Below the pieces are notes generated by a model. That model ran no database searches, was not told the origin of the DNA, and worked only from the letters and a program-made list of their open reading frames with translations. From Coffea arabica (Eukaryota; Streptophyta; Magnoliopsida; Gentianales; Rubiaceae): DNA of 64,000 bases. The stretch is taken from NCBI RefSeq assembly GCF_036785885.1, contig NC_092312.1, forward strand, positions 15,084,001-15,148,000, in the 5' to 3' direction. Below are positions 11,996-25,324 of this stretch, one piece after another; positions within the stretch are counted from its first letter, which is position 1, and each line of letters begins with the position of its first letter. The position numbers were made by a program, and so were the translations under genes.

Positions 11996-14900
11996 TCATG
12001 ATTCCAGAACGAGGTGGCTGATGTCCGTTGGATAGGCATCCCAAGGTAGCAACTTCTTGTATGCTCTTGCTGCAGTGTACAGGTTCAGAGTTTCACAAGG
12101 ATGAAAATCATCCCAAAACAAGTTAAGAGCTCTAGTAATGCATGGTTTTTGTCCAGGAATGCATAAACCCGTGGTGGATGAAACTTGGCAGCATGGTTGA
12201 TTGAAAATTTGCAATCCTGATAGAAAATAATTACAATAATAATCAAAATGCAAAATTTACATTCTTTTTGTTTTTTGAACTTCAAAATCTACCTATCCGA
12301 CTTAAGGAAAAAGTTATGGTACCAGTATGCTACCTTAGTTTGAAAGTCAAGGGGTAGTGGTGGGATTATTTACTAGATTAATGTTTGACACACACACTCT
12401 ATAAATATATAGACACAAACTTGCAAGATTAAATGTATGCCGAGTTAGCAAAAAAATTAAAAATTTTTATGAAAGTAATGTATTATGTATCCATACTTAT
12501 TAGCGTAAAAAAAAAATGACATGTTGGCAAAATAAAACCATAATTGTAGAAAAATAGAGGCATGGGGGTGATGGGCCACATGGACTATATATTTGCAAAA
12601 TTAGATTGGATAAGCTCCTATATTAAATACCTTCTTGCAATTTTGCTCTAGACCAGGTGCTGGATAAGAGAATTTTTGTTACCACTACGATTAAATGGCA
12701 TTGCCAATGATATCTCATTTAGGAATTGGCATTATTTTTAGTTTCTCAAGCTTAATTTTATCTTCTTCTTCTTCCTTTTATTTTTTGTTGGAAAATTGTT
12801 TTGTTGCTGTTTTTGTCATTGGAAAGAAGCAAAATGCACTGAAACACAACAAGTCCTCAAAACAAAAACAAAAAAAAAATTTGGTTTTCTGTAAATGCTA
12901 AGATAATACATACCAATACTTGCCGGAGCACCAAATTGAATGCTAGAGACATTGATGTAAATTAACTTTGCCTGGCTGAGCCTCGTATTAAGGTCTTCAA
13001 CAAGTTGCTTAAGTCTGTCATTAAATAGTTGAACTGCGTCATTAATTGAGTCAACGCATGTTGGTGTGGGAAACATACTTATCTCAGTTGGGATGCAACC
13101 AAGAGGACCCAATCCAAATAGGACCAATTTTCTTGCTCCATAATTATACAAAGTCTGCAAAAAATTGTCTAGCAGTTATTTCCTTTTACAAAAATATATC
13201 ACAACAATTCAACATTTAACAGCATTAAACGAGGAAAACCACCTAATAAAATACTATGGCAAATGAAGTGTTGCAATTACACTTGAAATTTTCATGGTTG
13301 TTGATTGCTCCTGTGAAGTTCACATAAATTAAAAGAAAACTAAAAAAAAATGTACAAATTTATCTCAAAATAGTTTGACAATGAATTAAACGCAGAGGAA
13401 CAATTCATTTATCTGGACACAATCGACAGCTAGTTCATTTCAATCTAAAGTTACGTGCTAAAAATTCTCTGAATATGATAGATGTTGATTTTGTAAATCA
13501 TGATTACATTAAAAATAGAAAATTATGATCACCTTTTGATTTGATTTAGAGAAAAAATTATGCACGGTTTTTTTTAATCTCATGGAGCATAGAGTAAGAC
13601 ATGTTTCTTGACTTTTTCTTCTGCAAGTGCCAAGTAACTAGGAAGTCTTAAGGCTCTAAAAGGACTCAAAAAAAAAAAAAAAAAAAAACTACGATGTATC
13701 ATATTTTGTAACGTTTGAGGTGTCATATATGTCTCCACTCTATCCTAGACCATACGAGAAATTGGATTTATTAGTGAGACAAATAGTCCAGGGTGTTAAA
13801 TTATAAAATGTATCCTTGAGGGACAACATCAAAACTACATTGAAGTATGGGGAAAGATGATTTTAAGTGTTATAAAAAATGCCAACTAAGCGCAAACAAA
13901 ATATTGATTGAAATACGAACCATTAGTTGATCCAAATATTGTTGAATCAAGGCTGCAGCATATTGATCCGGTGTATATTTGCTACTTGAGTTATAATTTT
14001 GTGGCAAATAATAGTTGTTGATGTAATCATTACTACCGATCATAACACTGTACAGACATTTGCTTAGGTGCTTTCTTGCTGAGGTCTCGTTTCCAATCAA
14101 GGAAGCAATGCGTGAAATTGTTGTTCGATGGTTAAGCATTTGCTTGTTGAAGCTGAGGTTATCACCCTGAGATGAATTTGGGAAAGTGAGCTAGTTAATA
14201 ATAGTCCTTTGCAAATAGTGACTACAAAACTGGAAAATATGAACAAAAATTTGATAAGATGAAAATGGAACAAAGGGTTCACTTGGTCTGTTGTATGACC
14301 ACTCGTTCTCCTAATTTCTTGTATGATATGTCGGTGGCAGATCAAGCCAGCACCCTTGGTTTAGGGGTTAACCTTCAACACATCATATATATGTTGCAAT
14401 AGTAGAGTTAAGCCAAAAGGATGTCCTTAATAAAACACACCTTTTTTTTCTTTGAAATGCACTTTCAAGTCTAAAATTTAGCATAAAGAGTTTAGAAACG
14501 TCAAAAAGATTTAATTTGGATTAGCATTGATAGTTAACTTTAAATAGATCCAGCACTCTCGTGAAGTGTAATAATCATAAACCATTAATTTTTTTTCTTT
14601 CTTTCAGGAGAGGGATGAATGTGGAGAGCAAATATAATTCAAGGGGGGTGGCGGTGGGGTTGGGGGAGGGGAGACAAATAGGAAAGAACTTTAAAAAAAT
14701 TTCAAACGCTTTAAAGCTTAAAAAAGTAATATTCTAAAACTTGATGGGAATGCTCATTCTCTGGTACCCGTTTGGGTTGTCCTATCTGTTGACGACTTTT
14801 AACTCCAAACATGTATGACATCCATTTTTGATATCCTTGAAATAAGATGGGGTCACACTAATAGACCATTTTCACACATAATAGCTTAATTACAATTCTC

Positions 14901-16810
14901 ACAGTTAGTTAAACCTAAACCACACTATATTCTCTGCGTAATTAATTGGTGTAGTAGCTACAATCTCTTGTTGTGAAATTTTAGTTATACTTTTGAACAT
15001 TAGTTGCACCTAGACAACGCTATATTCTCTTGTTTTTTCCCTCACAGGTTGGCAGTACCAAGTTACTTGACTTAGTTTTCCATCTCAATTAAAACTTAAT
15101 ACCCATCATGCATGGTTGGTTTTTACCTGTTCATTCGTCTCTGTTGTCACTTTAAAATAGTTGAGCGTGTGATCAGTTACGTGACCTAGGGCAGCAAGTT
15201 TGTCGGAAATGCACTCCAAACATTAATTTGCGTGAGGCAAAAAACTTTTGCAATATTGGCTGTACTCCTTGGAATTGGAAAGTGGCACTCAAAGAAGATG
15301 ACAGCCAGGTAAGGGATGTATGATCAATTACTTCCAGCTTTCACTCTATCCGTTAGCTTTACTATTTAATACCTTAAAGCATCAAATTATCACACATTTT
15401 CCTATCATATTGGTTATCAACGAATTGTCTCTATTTATTTTGAAATCAAATTTCCTTGGCGCCCTTAATTTGCAACTGTTTATACAGATACTATTATTCG
15501 TCTGCAGCTACTGAAGTATTTTTCTTCAAAAAAAAATAAGTGTTGAAGCTCATTGGTTTTCAACCGATTAGAGGAATGAACTATGGTAGTGTAAGGCACC
15601 TGAATACAACCCTTTGTGAATTAGGAACCGAACCGCGAATCTTTTACAGTTCAAGGATGCAGATTTCTAGTACCCTCACATTTATCATCTCCCTCAACTG
15701 TTTGAACTCCAATAACTACTAGGTGGTTTTTATAATTTGATTCCATTAGCAAATAGGGTTATCTGGGAAGAATATTAACTTGTATCCTATCAGATTAAGT
15801 AGTGTGAACAATCCATCTAACGGAAAATTTTCTGACTTTTTGCTAAAGTGTCCTCAGATGAGAAGTTTAGGGGGAAGATGAAGAATATGGTCGAACTTTC
15901 ATTCTTTATCAGGATTGACTTGCTGCATGAAAAATAGGGTCCAATGGCTGCACTTAATATTTTTCTTGATTAATTGATTTTATGTAGTAAAGTCGGGGGT
16001 AGCTTGAAAGAAATAGAAATTTGTGGTGCATATCTTTCATTCTTTTGTTCTTTTAAATTGGGTCATGTATGTACCTTTCTTATATGCTTCCTTAGTTCAA
16101 CCCCAAAATATCCAATGACAATAGTATGCTAGTGTTGATGCACAAAAGGAGCACACAACTACAAGGTTGTGGGAGAAATTACCCGATGTTTACCAGTCTC
16201 ATCGCGAATTCCAGCTCCTCCTGAACCATAATTTATGCCTTTGATGATTTCTTGACCGCTTGCAGTTGCAAATGGTGGAATGAAATCATTGAATCCAAGG
16301 AGCTGAGCTGCAATAGATTATCAAAAATGGGTTTGTTACCATGTCATGTAAACTGAATGAATAGAACAGGTTAATCATTGTTAAAAAGGACCTCAATAAC
16401 AATAAATTTTGAGAATTAATTGAGAGAGGGTCTTTCTTGCTTTCCAAGCAGAACAAAAGAAATTACCAAAAAAAAATAAGGAATAAAAGCCAAAAGTGCA
16501 GAAGAAATGAATTTAAGGAAACTTATAATTCCAAAGAAAAATCTAGAATAACGAAAGAGAGGATACCAACAATATCGATGATTGTTCTTCCATTTGTGAA
16601 TCTGCCTGTTGGCCCATCAGGAAAATCAATTCCGTAGGGCCGGTAATTGGCCTTGGAAGTTGTATCAAGGTTATTGTTATTGCCATTATCAACTAATGAG
16701 TCCCCAAAGCTAAAGAAACAAGGGATCTCTTGTGCACCTAAAGTTGTTTGCGGGTTGAAAATGATGAAACCTATGAATACCAGAAAACATGTACAGACTT
16801 TAAAAGACAT
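11996..16810 (-). CDS. GDSL esterase/lipase B, intact, 5 exons, 358 aa
   Basis: Predicted secreted Ser hydrolase of the plant GDSL/SGNH family (At1g29670-like type by its motifs); substrate unknown. Exons: 16810-16567, 16307-16183, 14166-13921, 13154-12914, 12216-11996, lengths 244/125/246/241/221 with phases that join cleanly. A hydrophobic signal peptide covers residues 1 to about 25. Block [12 protein letters not shown] (nucleophile Ser38), block II YGSGGAG (108-114), block III IGSNDY (Asn169) and block V WDDFHP (Asp321, His324) are all present. I chose ATG 16810 because it starts the signal peptide; the open frame extends 91 codons further upstream but that part has no family similarity and contains the TATA region. 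Intron 2 is 1.9 kb. No defect seen; likely functional. Confidence 0.92.
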
Positions 16811-16903
16811 AGGAACTGGAGAGAGATGTATATAAAACTGACTAAGAGAAGGATGAAGAGATTCAAGGTTATGGTGCCAAATGGTGGTTGTCGATTTAAT
16901 TGT

Positions 16904-16913
16904 GCATATATAG
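16904..16913 (-). promoter_or_regulatory. TATA box of GDSL gene B
   Basis: Minus-strand CTATATATGC about 95 bp upstream of the ATG. A nearer TTTATATACA at about 16829-16838 is too close to the start codon to be the main TATA element. Confidence 0.5.
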
Positions 16914-17209
16914 TTGCAGCAACTAATTAAAAAACATGAGAATCGACAAACTCTACATGTTGTTAGGCAATTTTTTTTATAGTTTTGAACTACCCTCGGA
17001 CAAAATCTCCGGATTCCCAGGAGTCTATCCGGAGTTCCGGACGAGATGTAAATTGAAGCATTATATAGACGGAAGAAAATCATCTGAAATTAGATAAACT
17101 GTTTAACTCCATCGTTATTTGAATGCTTAGCTACCTTGGAAATTTATTTAATTAGTTGCGCCTGCTCATTGTGAGTGCAACTCTTTTTTTTTCTTCCTTT
17201 TTCTTTTAA

Positions 17210-17683
17210 GGGAAAAATGCAGTTTTGATTCTCAATTTTTACATGATCATCAAATTCAGTGACGAGGTCAGGACCATAAGATTATAAGGGTCAATCTCCA
17301 ATAGCACATGGGATATAGTAGGTTGGCCAATCTCTGCCAGCATATGGAATATAATAACAATAGAGTTAAAGTCAATGATAGTCTATGTAAAATAAACATT
17401 TTTTCTCCAATTTTTCAAAAGTGTGCTTACATTTAGCAGTAAACATCATTCAACTTAAACTTTGAAAACTTGTTCTTGGACTAACACCCATAGGTTCAGC
17501 ACTCTTGTTAGGGATCAATTTCGTCAAATTAACATACTACAAGGACTGCATTTGTTTTGATCGAAAAGATTAACAATCGATTTGGTCAAAATTGAATACT
17601 TTGGAGACTATATGTTTTTAGCTGAAATATTAAGGACTAATTTGGTCCAACCCCCAGCTTTGAAGACTAATAGTGAATTTTCC
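17210..17683. mobile_element. possible small MULE-like element between GDSL C and B
   Basis: The segment starts GGGAAAAATGCAGTTTTGAT and ends with a roughly inverted GAATTTTCC, preceded by TTTGGTCC-type sequence. The left end resembles the terminus of the MULE at 55438 (GGGAAAAATGCACTTTT). I found no clear target-site duplication, so this is a tentative call. Confidence 0.3.
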
Positions 17684-17821
17684 AAATATATGTATCTGAA
17701 CTCTACAGCATTAACGTCATGGTGTTGTATATTAGGACAACTTTATGATCGGAATTCCATACCATCATGTAGGTGATTGCATTTGCTATGAATTTTATTA
17801 CATTAGAGTTTATACATTTCG

Positions 17822-20800
17822 TCATTGTTGAACAAGGTGACGAATGTCCATTGGATAGGCATCAGTAGGTAATAGAGCATTATATGCTCTTGTTGCCGTT
17901 AACACATTGACAGTCTCTGTAGGATGGAAACTATCCCAGAATAGGTATATGGCTCTAAAGGTGCATGGCCTTACTCCAGGTTTGCATAGACCAGTTTCTG
18001 AAACTTTGCAGCATGGTTGGTTGAGAATTTGCAACCCTAAGAGAAACATAATCAGTGTAAAGTTACAATTGGTTAAGTTTTGTATGGTAAGATGCCTAGT
18101 TTCTTCTTCCTCTTCTTCTTCTTTGCATGCAAAAAGGACCAAAATTGATTTTTGAAAGAAATTTATTTATACTTGAGGTGATATCATATGTGTATTTCTT
18201 AGTATAACATTTCTTAGAATATTTTGTACATGCTTAGAGAAAGAATTTGTTTACTTATTATATACGAGTTAATATGCCGCATTCAAAGTCATAAAATGTT
18301 AACAAATAATAGAAGATTTCAGTAACTTGTTCATGCTGAACAATAGTGTAGAGTTAAGTAATTACTATATTTATTAAAACATAGATGGACTGCTGTTCTT
18401 TGTAATTCTAGCTCAAAAGATCATATCAGTTGTCATTTACAAACTTTTCACATAATATTTGATTGATTGACCCCAGAATGCAAAACATTCATTCACATGA
18501 AACTAGGTAGACAAGCTTTAGATGTATCATCATGAAAATAAGGATCAGCATAAAATTTTCCCAAACTTATCTTCCCCATTCCTTTTTCAATTTCTTTTGT
18601 TTAATATGTCATTGGGAAAATGCTGATATTCAAACACCAAGCAAAAAACTGCACATGCCTAAGTTTTGTTAAAACCTACCAATGGTTGCAGGATCTCCCG
18701 ATTGAATGCTAGTGATATTTATGTAGATGAACTTTGCATCTGTGAGTTGTCTGTTGAAGTCATCCACAAGAAATTTGAGCTTATCATTGAATAGTTGAAC
18801 TGCAGCATTAACTGAATCCACACATGTAGTAGTCCGGTATGTGCTTATCTCAGCTGGTGTACAACCAATTGGACCCAGTCCAAATAGGGCTATTTTTCTT
18901 GCTCCATTGTTATACAAAGTCTAGCACGAAACAAACAACAATTAATCTCACTCACCAAAAAATAATATTTATTATTATAATCAAGGAAATCCGTGCTTGA
19001 TAAGGCCAAACTATGGTTGGCATAGTAGAATTATCAGATGACACAATCACGAAAGAAATAAGAGTGATTGTACTAATAACTCAGTTTACCATAAAGAAAG
19101 TAGTGAGGTTTTATACAGGGTGTATCTAAAGTTGTTGCCTTTAGTGGCACAAACTTAAAATGTACGTCATTTTGAATTTTTTGATATTGATACCTCATGG
19201 CAACCTTTGATGGCTTCATAATTCAGCATTTATAATCTCAGATATTAGGGGAATTTTCATCCTTGTAATGTTGTGTTAGAACGTCCTGTAAGAGTTATCT
19301 AGAACCAATCCAAATTTAATTTAGCGGTAACTTATTATTAAATTTGAATTTTATTCCACCAACCGTTTTATTTGTTGAACTTGGATTTTATCTCACACAT
19401 TTAGTGGAATAAAACGCAAACCCAATACTCGTTACTACAATGATTGCACCTTCCTATGTCTCTTATGTCATTATATTCATTTAAATACGTTTGAAAGTGT
19501 CATCAGATAATTCCTTATTCTTTTATAAGCCATTGTGATTGTTTAATTGATATATTGGGGTTATATCATAATTTTCTATAAACTTAACTAGTTCTATACA
19601 GTTTTCTTTTTAGATTTAGTAGATCTTCGAAGGAAAAAATTCGATTGCTAACCACACTGAGAAAAATGAAGGATGGAAATGGAAACGCCAATGGTAACAC
19701 AAACCATTAGTTGTTGAGAATATTGTTGAACCAAGACTTCTGCGTATTGAGCTGGTGTATATAATTTGCTCGTAGGATAGATCTGTGGCATTAAGTAGTT
19801 GTTGATGTAATCATTGCTCCCAATGACAACAGTGTACAGACATCTCCCAAGATACTCGTTTGCTGCAGCCTGGCTTCCAAGTAAAGAAGCAATTTTTGAA
19901 ACTACTTTTTGATGATTTAGCAATTGTTTGTTGAAGCTGATGCGATCACCCTAAGGAAAATTGTAGAAAATTAGTTTGTGATTAAGTAAATAGGAAGAAA
20001 GATCTTGCCCAAAAAAAGGGGCTATGTTTTACATGACTATATGTAGATGATATACGTATTTTGTAGGCAAATAGGGCTCATTTAATTCCTCGAGATGTGA
20101 TACATAGAGATTAATACTCAATTTACAAGCTATACCAGCAACAAAACAAAGAACTAATTAGGGGGCATTGGGTAACGTACCTAGTTTCTAAAATCCCTCT
20201 TATCAAATCTATATTCATTTAGGTAAGTCCCTTATGGATTGCTATCGAGTAACACAACAAATTTTAACTCTTATTACCAAACTTGCTTGTAGGACTAGTT
20301 TAACCATTGGCTGTTTACTACTTAAATTTGTTGAATTGTTCATCAAGAGACATTATACAATGATATTACTAGATAACAACGCAGGGAACTAATATAATGA
20401 AAGTTGTTTTTCAAGAATGAAAAGCTTTCTTTGTTAAGTTCTGAAATTGCAACAAAATACTTCTATAATGCAGGCAAAGAATTTTGAAAAGTTGGGAATT
20501 CTAATTGGTACTGTTGAAATATAAAAAAGAACTTCAAAGATATGAGGATTATAGAACTTGAAAAAAAAAATATTTTGTCACTTTCTCCACCTAATATCAA
20601 CCATTTAGAATTTTACAAAGATTTAAATTTTCAAATAGTGCAAAAGAAAAGTCATCTCTGCTGTACTTGTGGGTAAGAGTGCTTTTGGCAGTTTGTGCAA
20701 AAAAAAAAAAAAAAGATAATCGGAGCGCCATTAAAATTTCCATTTCCGAAACTGCAACTAGTATGATTCCATGCTTGAACTCTTGGTTTCCTTTTGAATG

Positions 20801-22115
20801 CATGCTCACCAAACCAAGGGTAATTTGTCTTCTTATATTGACTATGCTAAGCAGGTTTATTCTGTGACAGATGTTTTCGCAGTGTACTCATTTCGTGCTA
20901 ACTATTTTGCAACCAATTTACGCCCAAAAATCTAATTTTCAATTAAATGAAATGGAATGTCTAATTTCCTTGTGATTTAGGAATAAATAAACTAATAAAC
21001 TCTAGCAGAATCGATCCCCCGAGATAAAATGTAATAGCATACGTTATGAAATCGAAAGATTAAAAACAAGAAACTGCAAACCGCGAGTCAATGACATAGA
21101 TAATAGTTTATCCTTCGCTTGTTTACTTTTACAAGGATTTGGAATAGTAGATACCGTTGAGTTCTATATGATTTTGTATGGTTGTTGTACTTAATAAACT
21201 ATCTATTTTTCACTATTATAATGACATTGTATTATTGTGCACCAAATAATGTAACAAATACAGCAAATTAACAGAAAAATACAGCCTCACTTGACCCAAA
21301 CTCCTGGCAAGTTACATGCATGTATGTATGACCTTTAATCCCATATAGCAAAGACTGCTATCAAGAAAGTACTCACCATTTGTCTGCTAGTCTCATCGCG
21401 AATTCCAGCTGCCCCTGAACCGTAATTGACACCTTTTATGATGTCCTGACTTGTTGCTGTTGCAAATGGAGGAATATAGTTCTCAAATCCTACGAGCTGA
21501 CCTGAAAGATAAATTTGTTCCCATCGTGGGTCAGTAATGTCTAATAAGTTGGAGTGAAAATGAAAGATAAAAGCTAATGTCTTGGCAAGAGGACTTGGTA
21601 ATTAATGTTCAAACAATATCATTTTCAGCTTTTCCAAAGCAGGGTTGCAATCGATTGTTGAAAAAAAGGAGGAAAAAAGAAAGGTGGAACCAGAGAAATT
21701 AAATAGACAAAGAATATTAGAAGAAAGTTGAACTAATCAAATGATGTGTGAATAGCTAAGCAAGATAACCCTTATTGAAACGATCTCCAAGTTTTTTTAT
21801 GCTATTCCCTTCCACAAAAACAACGCCAAATTTTATTAAATTTCCAAGATGTAGGGTTGGGAGATATGTACCTAGGATGTCAAGAATGGTCCGGCCATTG
21901 GTGAATCTGCCTGTGGGACCATCGGGAAAATCGATCCCATAAGGTGGATAATTCACTTTTGCCAAAGTTGATAGGTTGTTGTTATTGCCGTTATCAACTA
22001 ATGAGTCTCCAAAGCTAAAGTAACATGGCACTTGAGGTGCACCCCAAATTGGCTCAATATTGCAAAAGACCAATGCTATTGGCAGTATAAACCATATACA
22101 AAACTTAACAGCCAT
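17822..22115 (-). CDS. GDSL esterase/lipase C, intact, 5 exons, 356 aa
   Basis: Second intact member of the array. Exons: 22115-21872, 21501-21377, 19950-19705, 18920-18680, 18036-17822; the first four match gene B in length and phase. Signal peptide about residues 1-25 (MAVKFCIWFILPIALVFC), then [18 protein letters not shown] with nucleophile Ser38. Block II reads YGSGAAG, block III IGSNDY (Asn169), block V WDSFHP (Asp320, His323). It ends [13 protein letters not shown]. Splice sites are canonical (exon 2 donor GTGAGT, exon 4 donor GTAGGT). Predicted secreted esterase/lipase, probably apoplastic, substrate unknown. Gene B starts its 3' exon about 5.3 kb further left in the same orientation, so B and C are tandem duplicates. 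Confidence 0.92.
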
Positions 22116-22177
22116 AATTGCCCCAGTGACGGCGGAAAGGAGAGGTTTGTTTAGTTTCGTTATCTGGCCAAAGAAGC

Positions 22178-22187
22178 AAATATATAG
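22178..22187 (-). promoter_or_regulatory. TATA box of GDSL gene C
   Basis: Minus-strand CTATATATTT about 65-70 bp upstream of the start codon. Position and sequence suit a core promoter. Confidence 0.55.
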
Positions 22188-24419
22188 ACGTATGTATACG
22201 CACACACCCACGCATACATGTGTATAAAGAAATAGAATGAAAGTAAGGGTACAAATGGTTATTCTAAAGCTAGATTTGGATCTATTTGTGTAATTGAAAT
22301 TGCCTCACCCTCGAGTTTTGGCGTACCAATGAAAACTTTTGAATTTATACCTCTAACTTACACTTCTTCTTCTTGAACCACTCAGTCTATCCCTTCCCGT
22401 ATATAAAAATAGTTTATAAAAAAAAAAGCTTAATTTGAATTCTAAGCATATTAACATCAACATCTAGGCCATTGACACAACATGATAGTATCAATATTTG
22501 TAAGACGATTGACGTAAAAAAAAATGCTAATAATATAGAGTTAGTTCAAGATCCAACTTAGTTGACAGAAAACTAACGAAGTAAATTTTGATGTTTTTAA
22601 CTCAACTTTTGAAACTTCCCATTTTCCCCTTCCATTTTATAACGTTTAGAGTCTATCTGATTTCATTAAAAAATAATAATAATAACGATATCATCCCAAA
22701 AACACGCAAGGAACACGGAATTTTTTTGGCACTACAGGCAGGTGACAACATTGGTAATCTCTGATGGCATGGCAGGTGGCAACTGAACTTTTGTCACGGC
22801 ATTATAGTAGAGCTCAAAAGAGAGCGTACAACTTGACATGCTTACCGGGAAGTCAATGTAAGATTGGTTGGCTAAATGTCAGTGGATGGTTAGGAGGAAG
22901 AAATTGTACAACGAATTAGTAATGGATATATATTTTTTTTTTCAAGTCCAACTTGTGGTTGTAGTAAGGCTTAAATTAATAGAAAGGATCAAGAAGCATT
23001 CCATCGATTCCGATCCAAAATATGCTCCTCGCATCCCATTAATTAAATAACCATCAAGAATGAACAAGCTTTCTTTAGTATGATTTTCGTTTATGTGCCA
23101 TCTAGCCCATCTACAAAAAGTATGCGGGACACACGGGCATAACTACCAAGGAATAAATAATGGGCTTCTGACTTCTCCATAGTTCATACAATTATTGCTT
23201 TTGTCCACTATGTGTGACACCCGGACAACTTAGGCAGCTCACATGAAAACTAAAGGCGTTTTATGATTATGATTTTGATAGTCAAATGATTTTGTTTTTA
23301 GTATAATTCTCGAGTCCATTAATTTAGAGTTCCTGAGCGAACAAAAAAGGAAGTGTGTCAAGGCACTCAATCGATCAAAAGTTCAAAGTTGACAAAATTC
23401 CTGATTGTTAACATCTTAAAGATGGTCTCAAGTGATCCAATATACTTTGCTACGATTTTTAAGTTTTATAGAATATAAAATTGTTGGAATAACTTATAAG
23501 ACTCAACAAGATATTCGGCAGTGTTGTTGATTTGTTTGTGGCTTTATCATATTTTTATGACCACCTGTTTTTTAAATAATTAGTTTTTCAACTCCAACAA
23601 TATTACATTGTTAACAACGCTTGTTTCAGAAAAGAAGGTATGAATAAAAAGTTCAGCCCTGCTTGCTGTCCAATCACTATTCTATGTGCAATTATCATCT
23701 CAACTGCTGTATCATACAATTGGCGAATACCTGCACATAGTCACATACTACATGGAAAGTAGTCATCACATAGAATCATACTGTGTGTTGACTAACGTGA
23801 GAAAGATGAGAGCCCAAATATTAAGATCAAAGCCTTAATATTAGGCTAAGAATTTCCTCTCTTGCAATATTTGCTCCCACACTAAAAGTGATCAAGAAAA
23901 GTTTAAGGGTTGAAATTGTACTTTGGACCCTTAATTTGCAGACGCATTTCCATTTTACTAGTACTTAAGCATTAATCTTAGATACTTTACAATCTAAGGC
24001 ATGAATTTTATCCCACTTTAATTCTAGATACTTTATCCCTTCAAATGTGAAATTAATCTTTAAAATTGTCAAAAATTAAGGTATAAAGTGAATAGATTTC
24101 ATACAAGTGATATTCAAAGTTTAAGATATAAAGTGAATAGATTGCGTAGTTTAGAGGGTGCAAATTGTCCAAAATTGAAGCTTAAAATCAAAGTGGATGG
24201 ATTTCATTCTGTATGAGTTAAAATGTCCAAAATTAAGATTTAATGAGAGCTAAAGTAAGAATACATCTACAATTTAAGGGTCTAAAATTAAATTTAACTA
24301 AAATTTTAAATGGTCCCTCCTTCAACTCATTATTAGTCTATGACTATGGACATACACTCGTATGTACAGTGAGAAGGATAGGTGTATACACTTAGGTTAG
24401 TTTTAAGTGATCCCTCCTC
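22188..24419. other. spacer upstream of GDSL C, downstream of remnant D
   Basis: AT-rich spacer of 2.2 kb in which exons 2-5 of remnant D would be expected but are not found. Around 24000-24290, phrases such as GGTATAAAGTGAATAG recur imperfectly, suggesting a decayed repeat. A GTGACACCCGGAC motif at about 23215 recalls termini of some plant repeats but I could not delimit an element. Confidence 0.35.
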
Positions 24420-24626
24420 AATTTCAACTTCATTCATACTGTCAATTCCATACGGAAATCAATTGGCCTTCGACATTGCATTTAGGTTATTGTTATTGCC
24501 GTTGTCAACTAGAAAGTCACCAAAGCTAATGTAACATGGCGCTTCTTGTGCAGCTAATATTGGCTGTAGGTAGAAAATGACCAATATTATGGACGCTACA
24601 AGCCATGTATTAGCCATAAAAGACAT
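24420..24626 (-). pseudogene. GDSL esterase/lipase remnant D (exon 1 only)
   Basis: Signal-peptide-like start MSFMANTWLVASIILVIFYL followed by AAQEAPCYISFGDFLVDNG. The catalytic GDS serine is replaced by Phe, and an in-frame TGA replaces the Tyr of the conserved [10 protein letters not shown] stretch. Homology stops soon afterwards, with no downstream exons found. This is a dead partial duplicate of an array member. Its upstream sequence near 24885-24910 (TTTTGACTTTTAAGTTGTTT) resembles that of gene F at about 31545, so D and F probably derive from one duplicated block. Confidence 0.85.
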
Positions 24627-25324
24627 GGAACCCCAAAAAGGTAAGAAAATACGTAAGTGCTGATAGACGTTTCTCAAGTTCTTTCCTCCCAAACAAGGAA
24701 AGAATTAACTTATAGGAGGATGGAGGGAATGCAGGTTATGGTTTCGATTTATAACATTCTCAGGAATTCAAGGAATGTAGGTGGGCTATAATTTTTTTTC
24801 TTTTTTCAATGCAGTGCAAAGTCAAGGAATGGCCATTATTTATTATTATGGGCTCTATTTATTTCCAAGGAAGTTATGGGATACAAAATTTTTGACTTTT
24901 AAGTTGTTTATGTTTTTTCTTTTTAATTCCACTACAGTCTGTGCCAAAACAAACCGACAATTCGCATCTTATAGTTTTTACCCATTGAACTGACCTCTAA
25001 AAGGTTAAATCATCTAATCGGCCCTCAAACTATTATCTTTACACGTTTTGGCTCCTCAATCATTTTATTATTAATTAAGATCCTACGCAAGTCGATGTGT
25101 ATGAATCATCCAAAAAAAGCCGTTTAAGCTCATGACAGAAGGGACAGTTTCAGCCCTTCACAAAAGGCAAACCAAGAGGTGAATAATAAATCGTGCAGCC
25201 AGCAGCCATTTTATCTTGAGGGTTGCAACGCTTGGTAACTGTGTAAATTAGTATTATTAACAACATATTTTTGCTAAAGAAAAGAATTGAGGGAGGACAG
25301 AACAACTGCAGTTCTAGTACCAAC

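Noticed and set aside
15541-15722. possible SINE in intron 2 of GDSL B, because of a minus-strand GGTTCGGTTCC
   Set aside because: No box A partner at the right spacing, no convincing A-tail or target duplication.
16811-17083. 91-codon upstream extension of GDSL gene B
   Set aside because: No similarity to the family, overlaps the TATA region, and the signal peptide begins at the internal ATG.
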